The translations under genes were made by a program, and so were the position numbers. Source: Scedosporium boydii (Eukaryota > Ascomycota > Sordariomycetes > Microascales > Microascaceae). Taken from it: a stretch of 64,000 nucleotides of DNA. Position 1 is the stretch's first letter. The number at the start of each line of letters is the position of its first letter. Shown one piece after another: positions 11,351-22,652 of this stretch. The stretch is from positions 1-64,000 of the forward strand of contig NJFT01000193.1 of assembly GCA_002221725.1 (NCBI GenBank), given 5' to 3'. The notes under the pieces were generated by a model. That model searched no databases, was not told where the DNA came from, and was given only the letters and a program-made list of their open reading frames with translations.

Positions 11351-13482
11351 GCCCGGGCCCCTTGACACCGTGTTCCCCCATATTTGCGCGGCTCGCACAC
11401 CCGTTGTTGCACCTCCTTTCCGCCGATCAAGTGCACATTAAGAAGACCTCGGGATCTTAGCCCCGCCCCCGGGCTTAAAACAAATCCGGCTTAATAGGAA
11501 ATTTAAGATCTACTGATACTTACCCAGACACCAATTGATAGTAATAGTTGCAGTAGAAAGGTGCAGTTCCTTCAATAAGTACAAGGACAGAGGGCGGAAG
11601 AACTCTCTTCTTTTGCCAGGACATAGGTATAGTTATTTCGTTTCTTTTCTTCTTCTAATCTTAGGGAAGAAGGACAACTTCCTCAAGTTCTTTAAGCTAT
11701 TCTTAATTATTATTAGTTCTTCTATTTATTTAATTGACTTCTTTTTACTTAGTTCTTACTGATCTTTATTATTGGTGACGTCCACCTGTCTATTCCGGCT
11801 TGACTTGTGCTACAGGGTGCTCCTTTGGGTACTGACATCATTCTTGATCTCCCCCAATTTGGAGGTCTCCATTTCACTTGATTCTACGTTATTTCCATTG
11901 ATCAACAGGTCCGACATCTGTTCATTCCTGTATGGGAGCTTTGCAGCAGCTTCTTGCAGGAATTGCCCAAACCATTGGCTAACCATTTCCTTTTCTTCTC
12001 TGCGGTGTACGGGCAGGCTGCACTGCTCTGTCTCAGAATCGATGTCTGCTAACCTACTCAGTAGTTCAGTAACCCAAACCCCCACTCGCCTCTCCTGATG
12101 TCAAGAGGCTTGGAACTACTTCTCGAAAGTCCAAGATGGCAAGATTTTTCAGATACTTACGGTCCGATTATATCAGGTGCGTCTTGGCGCCAAGCGTTTC
12201 TAAACGGACGACGCACGGCACAAGATTATTACATACGGGTATATGAAGAAGTTAAAAAAGGGGGTTTCCCACCTCGTCCCGATGTGGACGATATTTCAGG
12301 CTCGGATCACCATTCGACGAGGAGTAAGCGCCAAGTGCCGCAACCAGTGGACTGACCGATAAGCTCCATCCTTGGCGCTTGGGACCTTCATCTGGAGGCA
12401 GTGCCCGACGGCGACGCTAGAAAGTTCGAGCAATGAGACTCTACCGTGCGTGATCAAAGGAAACGAGAGATTTTTTGATTTATTCTTGCTGGTTCTCCTG
12501 CTATTCCATCTTGTGTTTCTCATTAGCACGTCATGTTTAATGCCACGAGACTCCAGATGCTGCCCAATGCCGGTACATTGAAGCCATATACATGCCCAGG
12601 CCTGGGCAAAATCCAGTACAAGTACTTAACAGTACACTAGTCTTCTGTAATATCCTTGCGATTGTTAGACGGTTTGATGTTCGGTTCAAATTTCCACTGA
12701 GACGAGATGAGAAAAATTCTTGTCCTCCGACTCTGCCAAGATGGCCACGTTCTGGGCACAGCTGATCTGTCGCGGATGGACTGAAGTCACTCCACTCCCA
12801 CCGGCCACATGTAGAGTAATAACAGAGCCCTCTTCTATAATAAACGATTTTTGTTTCGGGGATACTCGCTGGGCGCAAGATTGTGTCGTCGCAGGCCGCG
12901 CATCCATCCTCTATCATCAACAAATAATAAACAAGTAATCAATGGTTTTGTTAAATTACAGCTTAGACACGCGTCATACTGGTACGTACCTTTGCTGTGA
13001 CCCAATTCCCACTCTGCAACTATCTATACACGCTGTACTTGTACTGAGGAGTGTCGCCCAGTTTCCCAGTTCACCACGGAAGAGGAAAGGTATCTCTCTT
13101 GGCTCTTAATCTTTGCTTTTGCTCCTCAAAGAGAAAAAAAATGTCTCAGCACGTTTGTCAAGGGTTGGTGGTCCACGAGCCGAGCCTGCCGCAGCTTTAC
13201 CTCTCTTCTTAAATGCGGCGTTTGGCTGCTCAAAGGGACAGAAGACATCCTACACCTAATTTGTAAAACAACGAAATTAACTAGGTAAACCAGCTGGGTT
13301 GGGGAATGAATTGTATATGAAGATGAGCACTTGTTGTCATTGATCGCTCTCACCGTCAAAGCATGGTACATACGTTAACATATTCTGACCTTTGCGTCCA
13401 ACTCTAAAATCTCGCCATTCTAGCCTCTTCACTTGAAGCTGCAGCCAAGCTCCTCTAATAATCTCCCATCAAGTCTGCCAAG
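11351..13482. other. Non-relic intergenic region, no confident gene
   Basis: Composition is normal but no recognised family is encoded. Two short open frames are the best candidates for anything real: a minus-strand one at 11810-12085 (91 residues, acidic, helix-like) and a plus-strand one at 12098-12355 (85 residues). Neither has a recognisable domain, a splice continuation or a conserved motif, and either could be a decayed gene or chance. The last 100 bp (13380-13482) is the likely 5' leader of the antiporter gene. Confidence 0.4.
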
Positions 13483-15443
13483 ATGCCCACCTTCAATGTT
13501 GACGAACTGAATATTATCATCGCGATTTTTGGTATGCTCTCTAGACGTCTTGCGTCCATTATCTTTAATATCCCAAACTGATAGACTCCTATCCAACCTC
13601 TGCTAGGTACATTTACCATCGTCTATGGTATTATCTCGGTCAAGATAAAAAATGTCTGGTTCCTTGGAGAAGCATGTAAGTTGTCCAATATTTGAAATTC
13701 AGGGCAATATCTAGCTTATCGCTAACCATTGTTAGTGCCTGCTGTAATTGTTAGCATAAGCCTTGGGCCTATCGTAGCCAGGTTTATAGATTCCGAACGA
13801 TGGGGCCAAACCAGCGAAATCACCTTAGTGAGCCGCGCTGATAATCCCGATGCGACCAATAATTTGATCAAAATATCGACACTAGCTAATGCTAGTCTGA
13901 CTTAGGGCGTTATGAGGGTCATGATCGGTATCCAGCTACTGATAGCCGGTTACCAGTTGCCCGCCAAATACCAGAAGGCTCGATGGAAAGACATGGTGGT
14001 GCTCATGCTTCCCGTCATGACTCTTATGTGGCTGGCGACGACCCTCTGCGTAATGTTAACTATTCCGAAGCTGCCACTACTATCTGCCATATTCATTGCC
14101 TCCTGTGTAACTTCGACTGACCCTGTCCTATCTCAAGCTGTCGCCAAGGGCCCCTTCTCCGATAAGTTCGTGGCCCGATCGCTGCGAGAAATTATTTCGT
14201 CGGAAGCCGGCGCTAACGATGGTTTCGGATTTCCGTTCTTGATGCTCGCAACGTTCCTCATTCGACATTCGAACAGCTTTGTCTCTAGTTCAGCACACGA
14301 TACTCTTGAGCGTCGGACTAGCGATGAAGTCGGCCGACAGGGAGGAGGTGCCCGTGTAGCTATGAAAAACTGGTTTTTGGAAACATGGCTATATTTCATC
14401 GTAGTAAGCATCATTTATGGCGCTGCTATTGGATGGGCAAGCCGATTTGCCCTCAAGTTTTCCCCACGGAAGTATGGGACAGCAGACTTTTCCCATGTGG
14501 TCTATTACCTTGAGCCGTGTTGGAACTAACGCATTGTTATAGGAAGTGGATTGACGCTGAGAGTTACGTTCTTGTACCGACTGCCCTAGGAGTAAGCATG
14601 ACCAAGACTTTCTTATCTTGACACTTAAACTAATTTTTTGCCTAAGCTCTTCCTTCTTGGTACATGTGGATGCTTGGGAATCGACGATCTTCTCGCCTGT
14701 TTTTGGCCGGTAGCGCTCTTAACTGGGATGGCGAGTACCTCTCGGAAATCCTCAAGCGACACGACGAAGTCAACGCCAGTGTCGACGTCCTCCTCAACTT
14801 CGGCGGCTTCATATACCTCGGCAGCGTCTTCCCCTGGAGCGAGTTCCAGTCTAACGTCACCGGCATCACCTACGGGCGTCTGTTCGGCCTCGGGTCCCTC
14901 GTACTCCTTCTTCGACGTATACCAGCTATCCTCATGACTTATAAGCTCATGCCGAATACGATTAAGAACTGGAAGGAGGCCCTCTTCATGGGCTGCTTTG
15001 GTCCTATTGGTGTCGGCACGACCTTTTATATTGAACACGCTCGACATTTGTTCCCTAAACTGGGAGAAGTCACAGGTGACGAGGAACTCACAGCCCTGCT
15101 TCGTGCTATGGGTCCCACTGTGTACTGGCTTGCTCTCTTCTCCATCATCATTCATGGCATTTCGATCCCGATCCTCAATGCCATCTACGAATACAAGGGT
15201 GTCGAGCCGATTAAGGACGACGCTGTACAGCTCCACCGGAGATCAATGAGTATCAGTCTACCCGCCAACACCGAGGATGCTGACAGGGACGCAATCATCG
15301 CCTATAATCGTTTCTCGAGGCCCGTCTCCGAGGCCCAGGATCTGCCCTTCACTGAGGCTAGCTCTTCCCATGAAAATCCCCGCGATTCCAAGATCTATTT
15401 CCAAAATTATGACGTGGAAAAGGGAAATTCCTCGAATTCCTGA
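13483..15443 (+). CDS. Na+/H+ antiporter, Nha1-like, with a one-base frameshift
   Basis: Plasma-membrane cation/proton antiporter of the fungal Nha1 family, which exports Na+ (and often K+) in exchange for H+. Predicted exons: 13483-13531, 13607-13675, 13736-13827, 13906-14471, 14543-14591 and 14647-15443, all with GT-AG introns and compatible phases. The product begins MPTFNVDELN and has hydrophobic segments throughout. It carries the family's STDPVL and GIDDLLACF blocks, the latter with the paired aspartates of the ion-binding site. Right after that block the frame breaks: a run of five T (14700-14704) should be six to continue into LAGSALNWDGEYL, which lies in the +1 frame. The remaining frame is open to a TGA at 15443. 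With one base restored the protein would be about 540 residues with a short cytosolic tail, much shorter than the Nha1 tail of yeasts. It is either a young pseudogene or a homopolymer sequencing error. Confidence 0.85.
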
Positions 15444-15871
15444 TGTGCATTTTTTACAGTTTAGTCGAATGGGATTAGGACGACACCACTAGTACAAGAC
15501 TAGTCACTAATAAAGTAACATAGCAAATATTATATCAGAGATGATATTTGTTCTTTGCGCCCGAAGACTTCGAGCAATTCTCCAACCTCCCGAAACCAAA
15601 GAGAAAGGCTTAAGTAGAACCCGTAGCGTTTTTTACAATAGATCCCCCCGCTACAAAGACATCTCCGACACCCCGGACGCTTCAGGTTCATCATTAAATA
15701 TTTAAATAGTTATTTTAACTTAAATATACTTTTTTTTCTTTTTATAATCTCTTCTTTTTAAAGCTTCACTCCTCTTATTTATTATTTTTCTCCTCTTCCT
15801 TCTCTTCTTTATTTTCCTTTTATTTAATTATATAATTAAAAGATTCTTTATAAATAATAGACCTAAAGAAG
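15444..15871. other. Convergent 3' intergenic region
   Basis: Separates the stop codons of the antiporter (plus) and the beta-lactamase-like gene (minus). It is T-rich at 15690-15850 with several AATAAA-like strings, as expected of fungal 3' ends on both strands. Nothing else is seen. Confidence 0.6.
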
Positions 15872-17733
15872 CTAGACTCTAAACAACATCTCTCTCAACC
15901 AAGGGATCTCTACACCAATTACATCACTAGTGCTATTACTGGTGAACCTGATTAAATCCATCGGCTCGTTTCCGTAGTACATCGAATCCGTACCTCTCCA
16001 CTCTTCGCAACCTCCGTCAAATATAGACTGCTTCTCCACTGGCATTGGGGTGTTGATCACTGCTCTCCACGCGTCTCCTTCCCCAGGCGCCCCGCTTGGC
16101 TGAAAACATACTCTGACATCAGAAGAATTAGAGTTATTTCTTCTGGAAATAAAGCCGCTAGAACCTTCCGGCGTACTAGAGGTCCAAATCTGGCGTATTT
16201 TCTCCAGCATATTCGTCTCCTTGTAATTCCATCTCACGGCCTGGAGACAAATCCCGTCCTCGGCGAGCTGTAACTCTAATACACTCATGGTACTATTTGT
16301 TACTTTCGCCGATCGATAACTGCCTGCGTACCTGATACGGGCGTGCTCTGATCTCTTCTTTTCGACGAAACTGGAAGTCATCCGGGTTAAAGAGTCGAGT
16401 AACTGCTTCGGCGTTGCATCCGGGCCCCGTGCTGTCAGAATGACGACACCAAACCCATACTCGGGCACCAGTGCTATTTGCGAATAATACGCAGGACTGA
16501 CCGTGCCGCCTTTGGTGTGGATGGAAAATGGAAAACCGCCATTGAGGCTCTGGACTAACGGCCGATAGGTTTCCCAGGCGAGCCCAAGGTACGCTCCGTT
16601 CGTGGCTGTACTGGTTTGCCATGTGAGCCAATCCTGCAGGACCTGTTCTGGGACACTCAATGCATTGGAAGAAGATGATATCCCTCCGAGAATTAAAGAT
16701 AGAAATCGAGACAGGTTGGCAGAAGATGAGTAGGCTCCGTGGGATGCTTGGGTCCAGCCATGACTTTTGTCCCAAGCTTGGCGGGCCGTCTCATCTGGTA
16801 TAACGACATTGGCGCCAGTGGGAACAGTAATGCTCGTATCGCTCATATTCATAGCTCCCTTGATATCGTTGTCAATTAGAGCCGAATAACTTTGTCCGCT
16901 TTCGAGGGCGAGGATATGGCCGAGGAGCTCAAAGCCCATGTTCGAATAAGAAGGAAACCTATTTGGCTGGTAGAGTAGGGGTCTTGTTGTGAGCAAACGA
17001 AGATAGTCTACGCTTGTAGAATTAGCAAATGACTAGTACTGAAATTTTCATGGGCTTTGTCTTATCCTACCATACACCCCACACTGAGGGCGATGAGAAG
17101 GGTCCTCATGACTGGCAGCGCATGGCGGCTTATCCTGCGCCCTCAAGACTGGAAGTCCTTGATACGCAGCCTCTTCGTCACTGAGCTTCCAAGCGAAATC
17201 GTTATCGGGGTCTAATGGGTTCCTCGCGTTAGTTTCTTCAACTCGCTAGGGTAAGGGTAATGGTATCTTTTTCTCTTACACTCCCTGGTTAGCCCGCTGA
17301 TATGTCCCGCGAGTCCTCGCAATGTGATTTTATTGTAGGGCTCCTTTGCAAACTCGGGAATCCACTTCGCCACTGGCGAGTCGAGATCAAGTCCGTGTAG
17401 TAGCACCTCGTAAGCCGTCAGGATCTTCGTTACGCTACCGATTCGGTAGATACTCTCACTCGTTACCACACTTTCATTAGGCCCAAAGTTGAAAGTAAAG
17501 AGAGGCCTATCATCGGCGGCGGTAGCGATAGAGATAGAAGCCGAGATGTTAGCATACTGAGGCGCAGCGGCAATATCAGTTAGGTAGTCGTTCAAGTGGT
17601 CGGATAAGGTCTGCTGGAGTGATTTCGCATCCTCCGGACCAAGGGAAGGGATTCGAAGGTGAGGCGTCACGGGTAGAGGGCAGAAGGCGGCTACGGCTGC
17701 CTCAGCTGCGACAAGAAATTGGATTATCTTCAT
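15872..17733 (-). CDS. Secreted beta-lactamase-like serine hydrolase
   Basis: Three exons on the minus strand: 17733-17280, 17211-17076 and 17012-15872, giving about 576 residues. The first intron has a textbook GTAAGA donor, CTAAC branch site and TAG acceptor. The N terminus (MKIIQFLVAAEAAVAAF) is a signal peptide, so the protein probably enters the secretory route. The class C beta-lactamase/esterase fold is shown by GSVTK (SxxK, the catalytic Ser and Lys), YSNMG (the YxN element) and HTKGG (equivalent of the KTG motif on strand B3). Fungal members act as esterases, amidases or transacylases; the substrate cannot be read from sequence. It lies outside the obvious cluster and faces the antiporter tail to tail. 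Confidence 0.85.
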
Positions 17734-18566
17734 CGTACCATGACGTAGTACGGAATGAACCCAGGATTTGGTTCAAGCTCCAGCAGCTTGAAAACCCATC
17801 TTATATATATTAAATATCCACCAGTTGCCGTGAGGTCCCATTCATCGCAGATAAATTCTCTTCCTACTTAGCTTCTATTCCCTCTGGTTCAAAGATGGTT
17901 CAGAAATACCGACGATTCGAGCTTGCGTAAGACACACTAAATTCGGACGGAAATGGTCCAATTCGGACTCCGGGCCGGAGCTCGTATTGCTCCGACACCG
18001 GCAAACGTAGGACGGAATAGCTTGATTTCTTACCACAAACTATTAAGACTTCGAGATTACGCGTCGTCTCTGACAGCAAAGTAGGGCGGTTTACGCCCCT
18101 GTCAAATTTTTACCCAAAGTAGATATTAATGGGCAGCTCGCTTGGCGTCTGCCTGGCGACAGCGAGGCCAATTTTGCCTCATATCATTAAAGGGGAAATT
18201 TATCCTTCGTCGTCAGTGCGCGAGCCAGCCATCGGAACGTCGCACCACAGGTCACTTTCATCTAGGCCCAAGGGCCAGGGAACTTTAGCTACTCGATGTG
18301 GGAGCATACGCCAGTGGAAGAGTTCGCCGGCCAACGATGGTGCAGTTCGTTCACTCTACCACGAGAGGCCGTGGGTTCTGTCATTGAAATTGATATATTG
18401 CAATATCTTGTCCGTGCCTACTTTCGTCTGCAACCCGAGGTACACCGCGTCGCGTTGGCAATTATTATCGATCAAAAATTTTTTCCTTCTTTTGGCTGCC
18501 CTCTTGTGGTACTGCCGGACCGGCGAAGAATTCTTGGGAGTGATACAATTGTTAGCAATTGGCAAC

Positions 18567-18613
<47 letters not shown>

Positions 18614-19542
18614 GGGCAGAAGAGGGGAAACATTTGATATTTGTCCAGAACCCTTGGTGGTCGCCTCAGATCATCAATTAATCTATGATTTCGAGTTGTA
18701 CGTAATAATAAGAGAGCATCTTTACAATCAGTCGCAATCGCGTACTTAAATTATCACCCAAACTATGTTTCAGTGGAATTCAGTGCTCAGCATCTATTGC
18801 TGACAGAGCTCTCGCTCAACTCTGTTTTCGCTCCGATCTTGATGCTTGTCGAGTGAGGTTCGCGGTTCTGCCCGGCTTTGGCTCTTCGATTAGGTTCATA
18901 CCAACACGCCGCCGTGAATCTCGTCATGATCACAAACTCACCTCACCCTATAATTCAGTCGGGGCGGTAATTGTGAAGTTGGTAGTTGTACATGCGTTCT
19001 AGACCCGAAATATGCTTCGCAGGTACAAGCACCACGAGTCCATCCAGATTCCGCTTCATTCAATACCTGGCCGGTCTCAAGACTCCATTAAGCACCATTG
19101 ATGGTTTCAATTCCTGGATACGCGACGTTATACGGCCTGGGAGAGACCAGACTTCGACTAGCAGTTGAAATCCTCGCCTTTCCCGAACGAGATTAACGAC
19201 GCCCCCGCTGTATAGACCGAGGATAATTGGATTGAGGAAAGCTGTGTGCTCGGAGCCAGCCCTACATACTTGGTGAATAACCCTGCCGATCATTAGTGAC
19301 CCGACTACTGCCGGCAAGGACGGATCGACCGTGGGGGGCGTCGTGGCCTTGGTGGGGATTAAAGTTTCTGCTGAAGCCAATCGGCGGCGGTCCATGACGT
19401 GCCACGATCGGAAAGAGGCGGTTGATTGTGTTGAACACGACAACGCTTGCTCTGATTGGCAATAAAATCCTGCTCAACAACTTGGATTACCCCTCACAGC
19501 GGATGTGAGGGAATATCAGATCATTAATGCTGGGAAAACCAA
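17734..19542. other. Intergenic region upstream of the hydrolase and THI5 genes
   Basis: About 1.8 kb with no supported gene. The minus-strand hydrolase promoter lies at its left, with a TATATATA-like stretch near 17803-17812. A 42-base T homopolymer occupies 18571-18612. A 127-codon minus-strand open frame (19060-19443) has no recognisable domain and I do not call it. Confidence 0.5.
18571..18612. repeat. T42 homopolymer
   Basis: Forty-two consecutive T residues in an intergenic region, with unique sequence on both sides. The exact length is likely to be unreliable in any assembly. It could be a relic poly(A) tail of a reversed retroposed sequence, or simple slippage. Confidence 0.95.
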
Positions 19543-19552
19543 ATATAAATAG
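19543..19552 (+). promoter_or_regulatory. TATA box of the THI5 gene
   Basis: ATATAAATAG lies about 420 bp before the start codon, a sensible position for a transcript whose long leader contains the riboswitch intron. Transcription would begin near 19575-19590. Confidence 0.5.
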
Positions 19553-19717
19553 AGTCTTCATCACCCACCCTTTGGCAAAGCAATCCCTATCACACATGTC
19601 TATTCCTAAAGCCACTGTTGCTTGCTTCTTTCCCCCTACTCGCCCATTGAACAAGAAATTCGTGGTACGACGTTCCTGTCGGGCAGGATGTCTTCACAAT
19701 GGAACTTGCGGATCAAG

Positions 19718-19943
19718 GTAACTATGTACAAAGATAGCATCCGGGTGTTCGATTTCTCCCAGTACATCTCCCCCAGATACATGATTGGACTGCTGTTACG
19801 AGCTCCATCATGCCTGCAGAGGATGCTGGGGGGAATGGATCTGAGAAATACCGGTGAACTTGATCTGGATAATTCCAGCGGAAGGACATGCTTCTTTAAA
19901 ACTCCCCTACCCTTGCACGGTTTGATGTAACTAACCCCTCTAG
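19718..19943 (+). other. Predicted 5'UTR intron carrying the TPP riboswitch
   Basis: A strong donor (AAG|GTAACT at 19718) pairs with a CTAAC branch site (19931) and TAG acceptor (19943), 23 bases before the THI5 start codon. The intron encloses the TPP aptamer. A second potential donor (CCG|GTGAAC, at about 19854) sits inside the aptamer. This matches the arrangement known for fungal NMT1 genes, where TPP binding changes 5' splice-site choice. An upstream ATG at 19596 opens a 41-codon frame that runs across the first donor, so splicing choice would alter upstream reading frames. Confidence 0.7.
19817..19892 (+). promoter_or_regulatory. TPP riboswitch aptamer (eukaryotic THI element)
   Basis: The core shows every hallmark of the thiamine pyrophosphate aptamer. 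GATGCTGGGGG starts the P2/P3 side. CTGAGAAATACC (19841-19852) is the pyrimidine-sensing J3-2 loop. GAACTTGATCTGG (19856-19867) and AATTCCAGCG (19871-19880) build P4/P5, which grips the pyrophosphate. The GGAAGGA strand closes P2/P1. It sits in the leader of a thiamine-pyrimidine synthase gene, exactly where fungal THI elements are found. High TPP is expected to redirect splicing and lower THI5 expression. Confidence 0.93.
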
Positions 19944-19966
19944 CATTTCACACTTGACCCGCCAAT

Positions 19967-21190
19967 ATGTCGACTGACAAGATCACCTTCTTGACGAACT
20001 GGTATTAAAATACCGACAGCCGGGGAGGCACAAGAAAAAAAAAAATTGCCAGCTGACGCTAGCCAGGCACGCCACGCCCTACCATGCGCCACTCTACCTT
20101 GCCCAAGCGAAGGGGTTCTTCAAGGATGAAGGAATTAAGGTCGCGCTGCTCGAACCGAATGACCCTAGTGTATGGATCCAATTGATCGAGGTCAAGTAAG
20201 AAGCACGGGAGTCGCTAATAACATCCAGGACGTGACCGAGATCATCGGAACTGAGAAGGTGGACCTTGGATTCAAAGCCATGATTCACACTCTCGCGGTA
20301 AGCAGGCTCCTAAGTTCCTACCCTACTACAATTATTCTTATGATGTATGTTGGCTAACGCCGTTTCGCTGTTTCTACTAGGCCAAGGCTCGCAACTTTCC
20401 GGTTCTTTCGATCGCCAGCCTGCTCGACGAGCCGTTCACCGGCGTCATTTACCTGAAGGAGTCGGGCATCACGACTGACTTCCACAGCCTAAAGGGAAAG
20501 CGCATTGGCTATGTCGGAGAGTTTGGCAAGATCCAGATTGATGAGCTTACCGCCCACTACGGCATGTCGCCCTCGGACTACACCGCCGTCCGTTGTGGCA
20601 TGAACGTCGCCAAGGCCATTATTAAAGGCGACATTGACGCCGGTATCGGCCTCGAGAACGTGCAGATGGTGGAACTCGAGGAGTGGCTCGCGTCCCAAGG
20701 CCGTCCCAAGACCGACGTACAAATGCTTCGTATCGATGAGCTCGCAGAGCTCGGCTGCTGCTGTTTCTGTACGATCCTGTACATCGGTAATGAGCGCTTT
20801 ATTCGGGAGAACCCAGATAAGGTCCGCGCGTTCCTCCGTGCCGTGAAGAAGGCGACCGACTTCGTTATCCAAGAGCCCGAGAAGGCCTGGGCTGAGTACG
20901 TCGACTTCAAGCCTGTCATGGGTACGGAGCTCAACCGCAAAATTTTTGAGCGTAGCTATGCCTACTTTTCCAAGGATCTCAAGAACGTCAAGCGAGACTG
21001 GGACAAGGTTACTAAGTATGGTAAGCGACTCGGCGTCTTGGATCAAAACTTCGAACCAAACTACACCAACGGCTTCCTAGATTGGGTTCTCCAGCCAGAA
21101 TCGAAGGACCCGACCGGTGACCAGAAGAAGATGGCGCAGCTGCAGAAGGAGGTGGCAGCTCATGGTGGCTTCCAACGTCTGGCGGTTTAG
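19967..21190 (+). CDS. THI5: 4-amino-5-hydroxymethyl-2-methylpyrimidine phosphate synthase (THI5/NMT1 family)
   Basis: Makes the pyrimidine half of thiamine from pyridoxal phosphate and its own active-site histidine. In yeast the enzyme is single-turnover and needs iron. Exons 19967-20001, 20067-20169, 20229-20297 and 20381-21190 give 338 residues, the usual family length. The start ([20 protein letters not shown]) is the canonical N terminus. His66 lies in the MIHTL motif, the position of the suicide histidine known in yeast Thi5. The CCCFC iron-binding motif is intact (20755-20770), and GEFGKIQ and the phosphate-contacting GLENVQ region are present. A TPP riboswitch in the leader indicates repression by thiamine. 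It is a primary-metabolism gene next to, not part of, the secondary-metabolite cluster. Confidence 0.96.
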
Positions 21191-22652
21191 GGGCTATTTT
21201 AACAATATCGCTTTCTACCCGGAGGATTAAAAATAAGGGTGCAGAAGTTTTGTTGTTCCTTGGTACTTGTCAAGCATGGTACCACATGAGATGTATTAGT
21301 CCCAGCCAGTGTCAATGAACTCACCTGCCACGCAGTAGGAATATACTCACTCTTGCGCGTCTGCCCTCGATTATTTCCAATCGACGCCCATCCAGCTGGC
21401 TTACTATTTACATAAAATCTGAATCTGAGATAAAAGAAAAGGAAGGTGATGTGTATGAAGGGGAATCTCCCTGCAAGACATGTGTGACTCTGTGTTTCGC
21501 TGAGCTCTTCTGAGTATTGTTAAGGTTCGGTCTAGTGCCTGTCTCAGCGACTTGTATGGATTTACCCTCGGCTCTTATCAAAAAATAAAGCTGGCTAGTC
21601 AAAACGCTGACTCGTCCAATCCGACCACGGGCGGCGGCAGGCCACCCCAGCATTCACGACATCTTACTATACGGTGTCGGTATCAATAAGTAGATCAAAC
21701 GAGGCTGCCCCATGACTAGTGTATTGATGGTATGGACTATGAGAGTGATCAGAAATTAAATGTCAATGACAGCGAATGCACTATGATTGGTAAAAGTCCG
21801 ACCTCGAATAACATAGCAGGCCAGGCTTTATCTAGGCTACATTTATTTACCTGAGTGGGGTCAGACACGGTGAAGATGGATGTCAAGTTGAAGACGGCTC
21901 GAACATTAACCCGAATCTGACTTTTGAGCTCAAAATTACCCAGAACTAGAAATGAAAGTTCTCGGAGAGGCCATGGTCGATAGATTCACATGGCACAAAT
22001 TCCTATGAAAATACCTAGTAGAGGACATGACATTACTACTTCCACCGAATAGTTAACTAAGGGTACCTCATCCGTCCCGCACGCGCAAACTCGCGGCTCT
22101 ACCACCTTCTCAATCTATATTTGTACATACAAGAATCGCGTGTGGCATCATGCGAGCTAGTCCCGACTTGGGCCGCGAAATACCATCTTGTTAGTATCCG
22201 CCAGCGGGTTAAAGGAGAGAACTCGCTATGTGCCGATTTATTTAGGGCGACGCCCGCACTACTACCACCGCTGTCGCACTCACCAGCATGAAAGACTCCC
22301 CTCTCTCATAGTCATCAGAAATTCGCATAGGGCAATATTCCAGCCATCCACGTTCGACGTTTACTCCGAGAAAAGGATAAAGTAAAACTTGGGGCGATTG
22401 CCCCTAGATGGACGATGGGTCACACATACGCTATCTCGGCCATCACATGCTCAGAAGACTGTCTGAAAAGCTAATTCTCTGAACAAGGATTGTTGAAATG
22501 TGCTCCAGTCGTCAGTGTCTTAATACTCTTTTAAAGATCTTTGACAGTGACCCAAACCCCAACTTCCAACCCTTGACACGAACTGTATAAATAAAGAAGA
22601 AAACAAGCCTAATACGTAAGTGGCAGTTGTTAGCTTTTGGGTGAGCGACAGT
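21191..22652. other. Intergenic region, no gene seen
   Basis: 1.46 kb between THI5 and the 3' end of the ABC transporter gene. Only short, domain-free open frames are present. It marks the likely left limit of the secondary-metabolite cluster. Confidence 0.5.

Noticed and set aside
14625..15236. 203-codon minus-strand frame across the antiporter
   Set aside because: Antisense shadow of the antiporter's last exon; no domain, while the plus strand shows the conserved family sequence.
17211..17280. Apparent frame break in the beta-lactamase-like gene
   Set aside because: Resolved as a normal 68-base intron (GTAAGA donor, CTAAC branch, TAG acceptor) that restores phase in both neighbours.
18129..18749. 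206-codon plus-strand frame containing poly-phenylalanine
   Set aside because: Stays open only because it crosses the T42 homopolymer; no domain and an implausible composition.
20489..21046. 185-codon minus-strand frame within THI5
   Set aside because: Antisense of a highly conserved THI5 exon; no independent evidence of coding.
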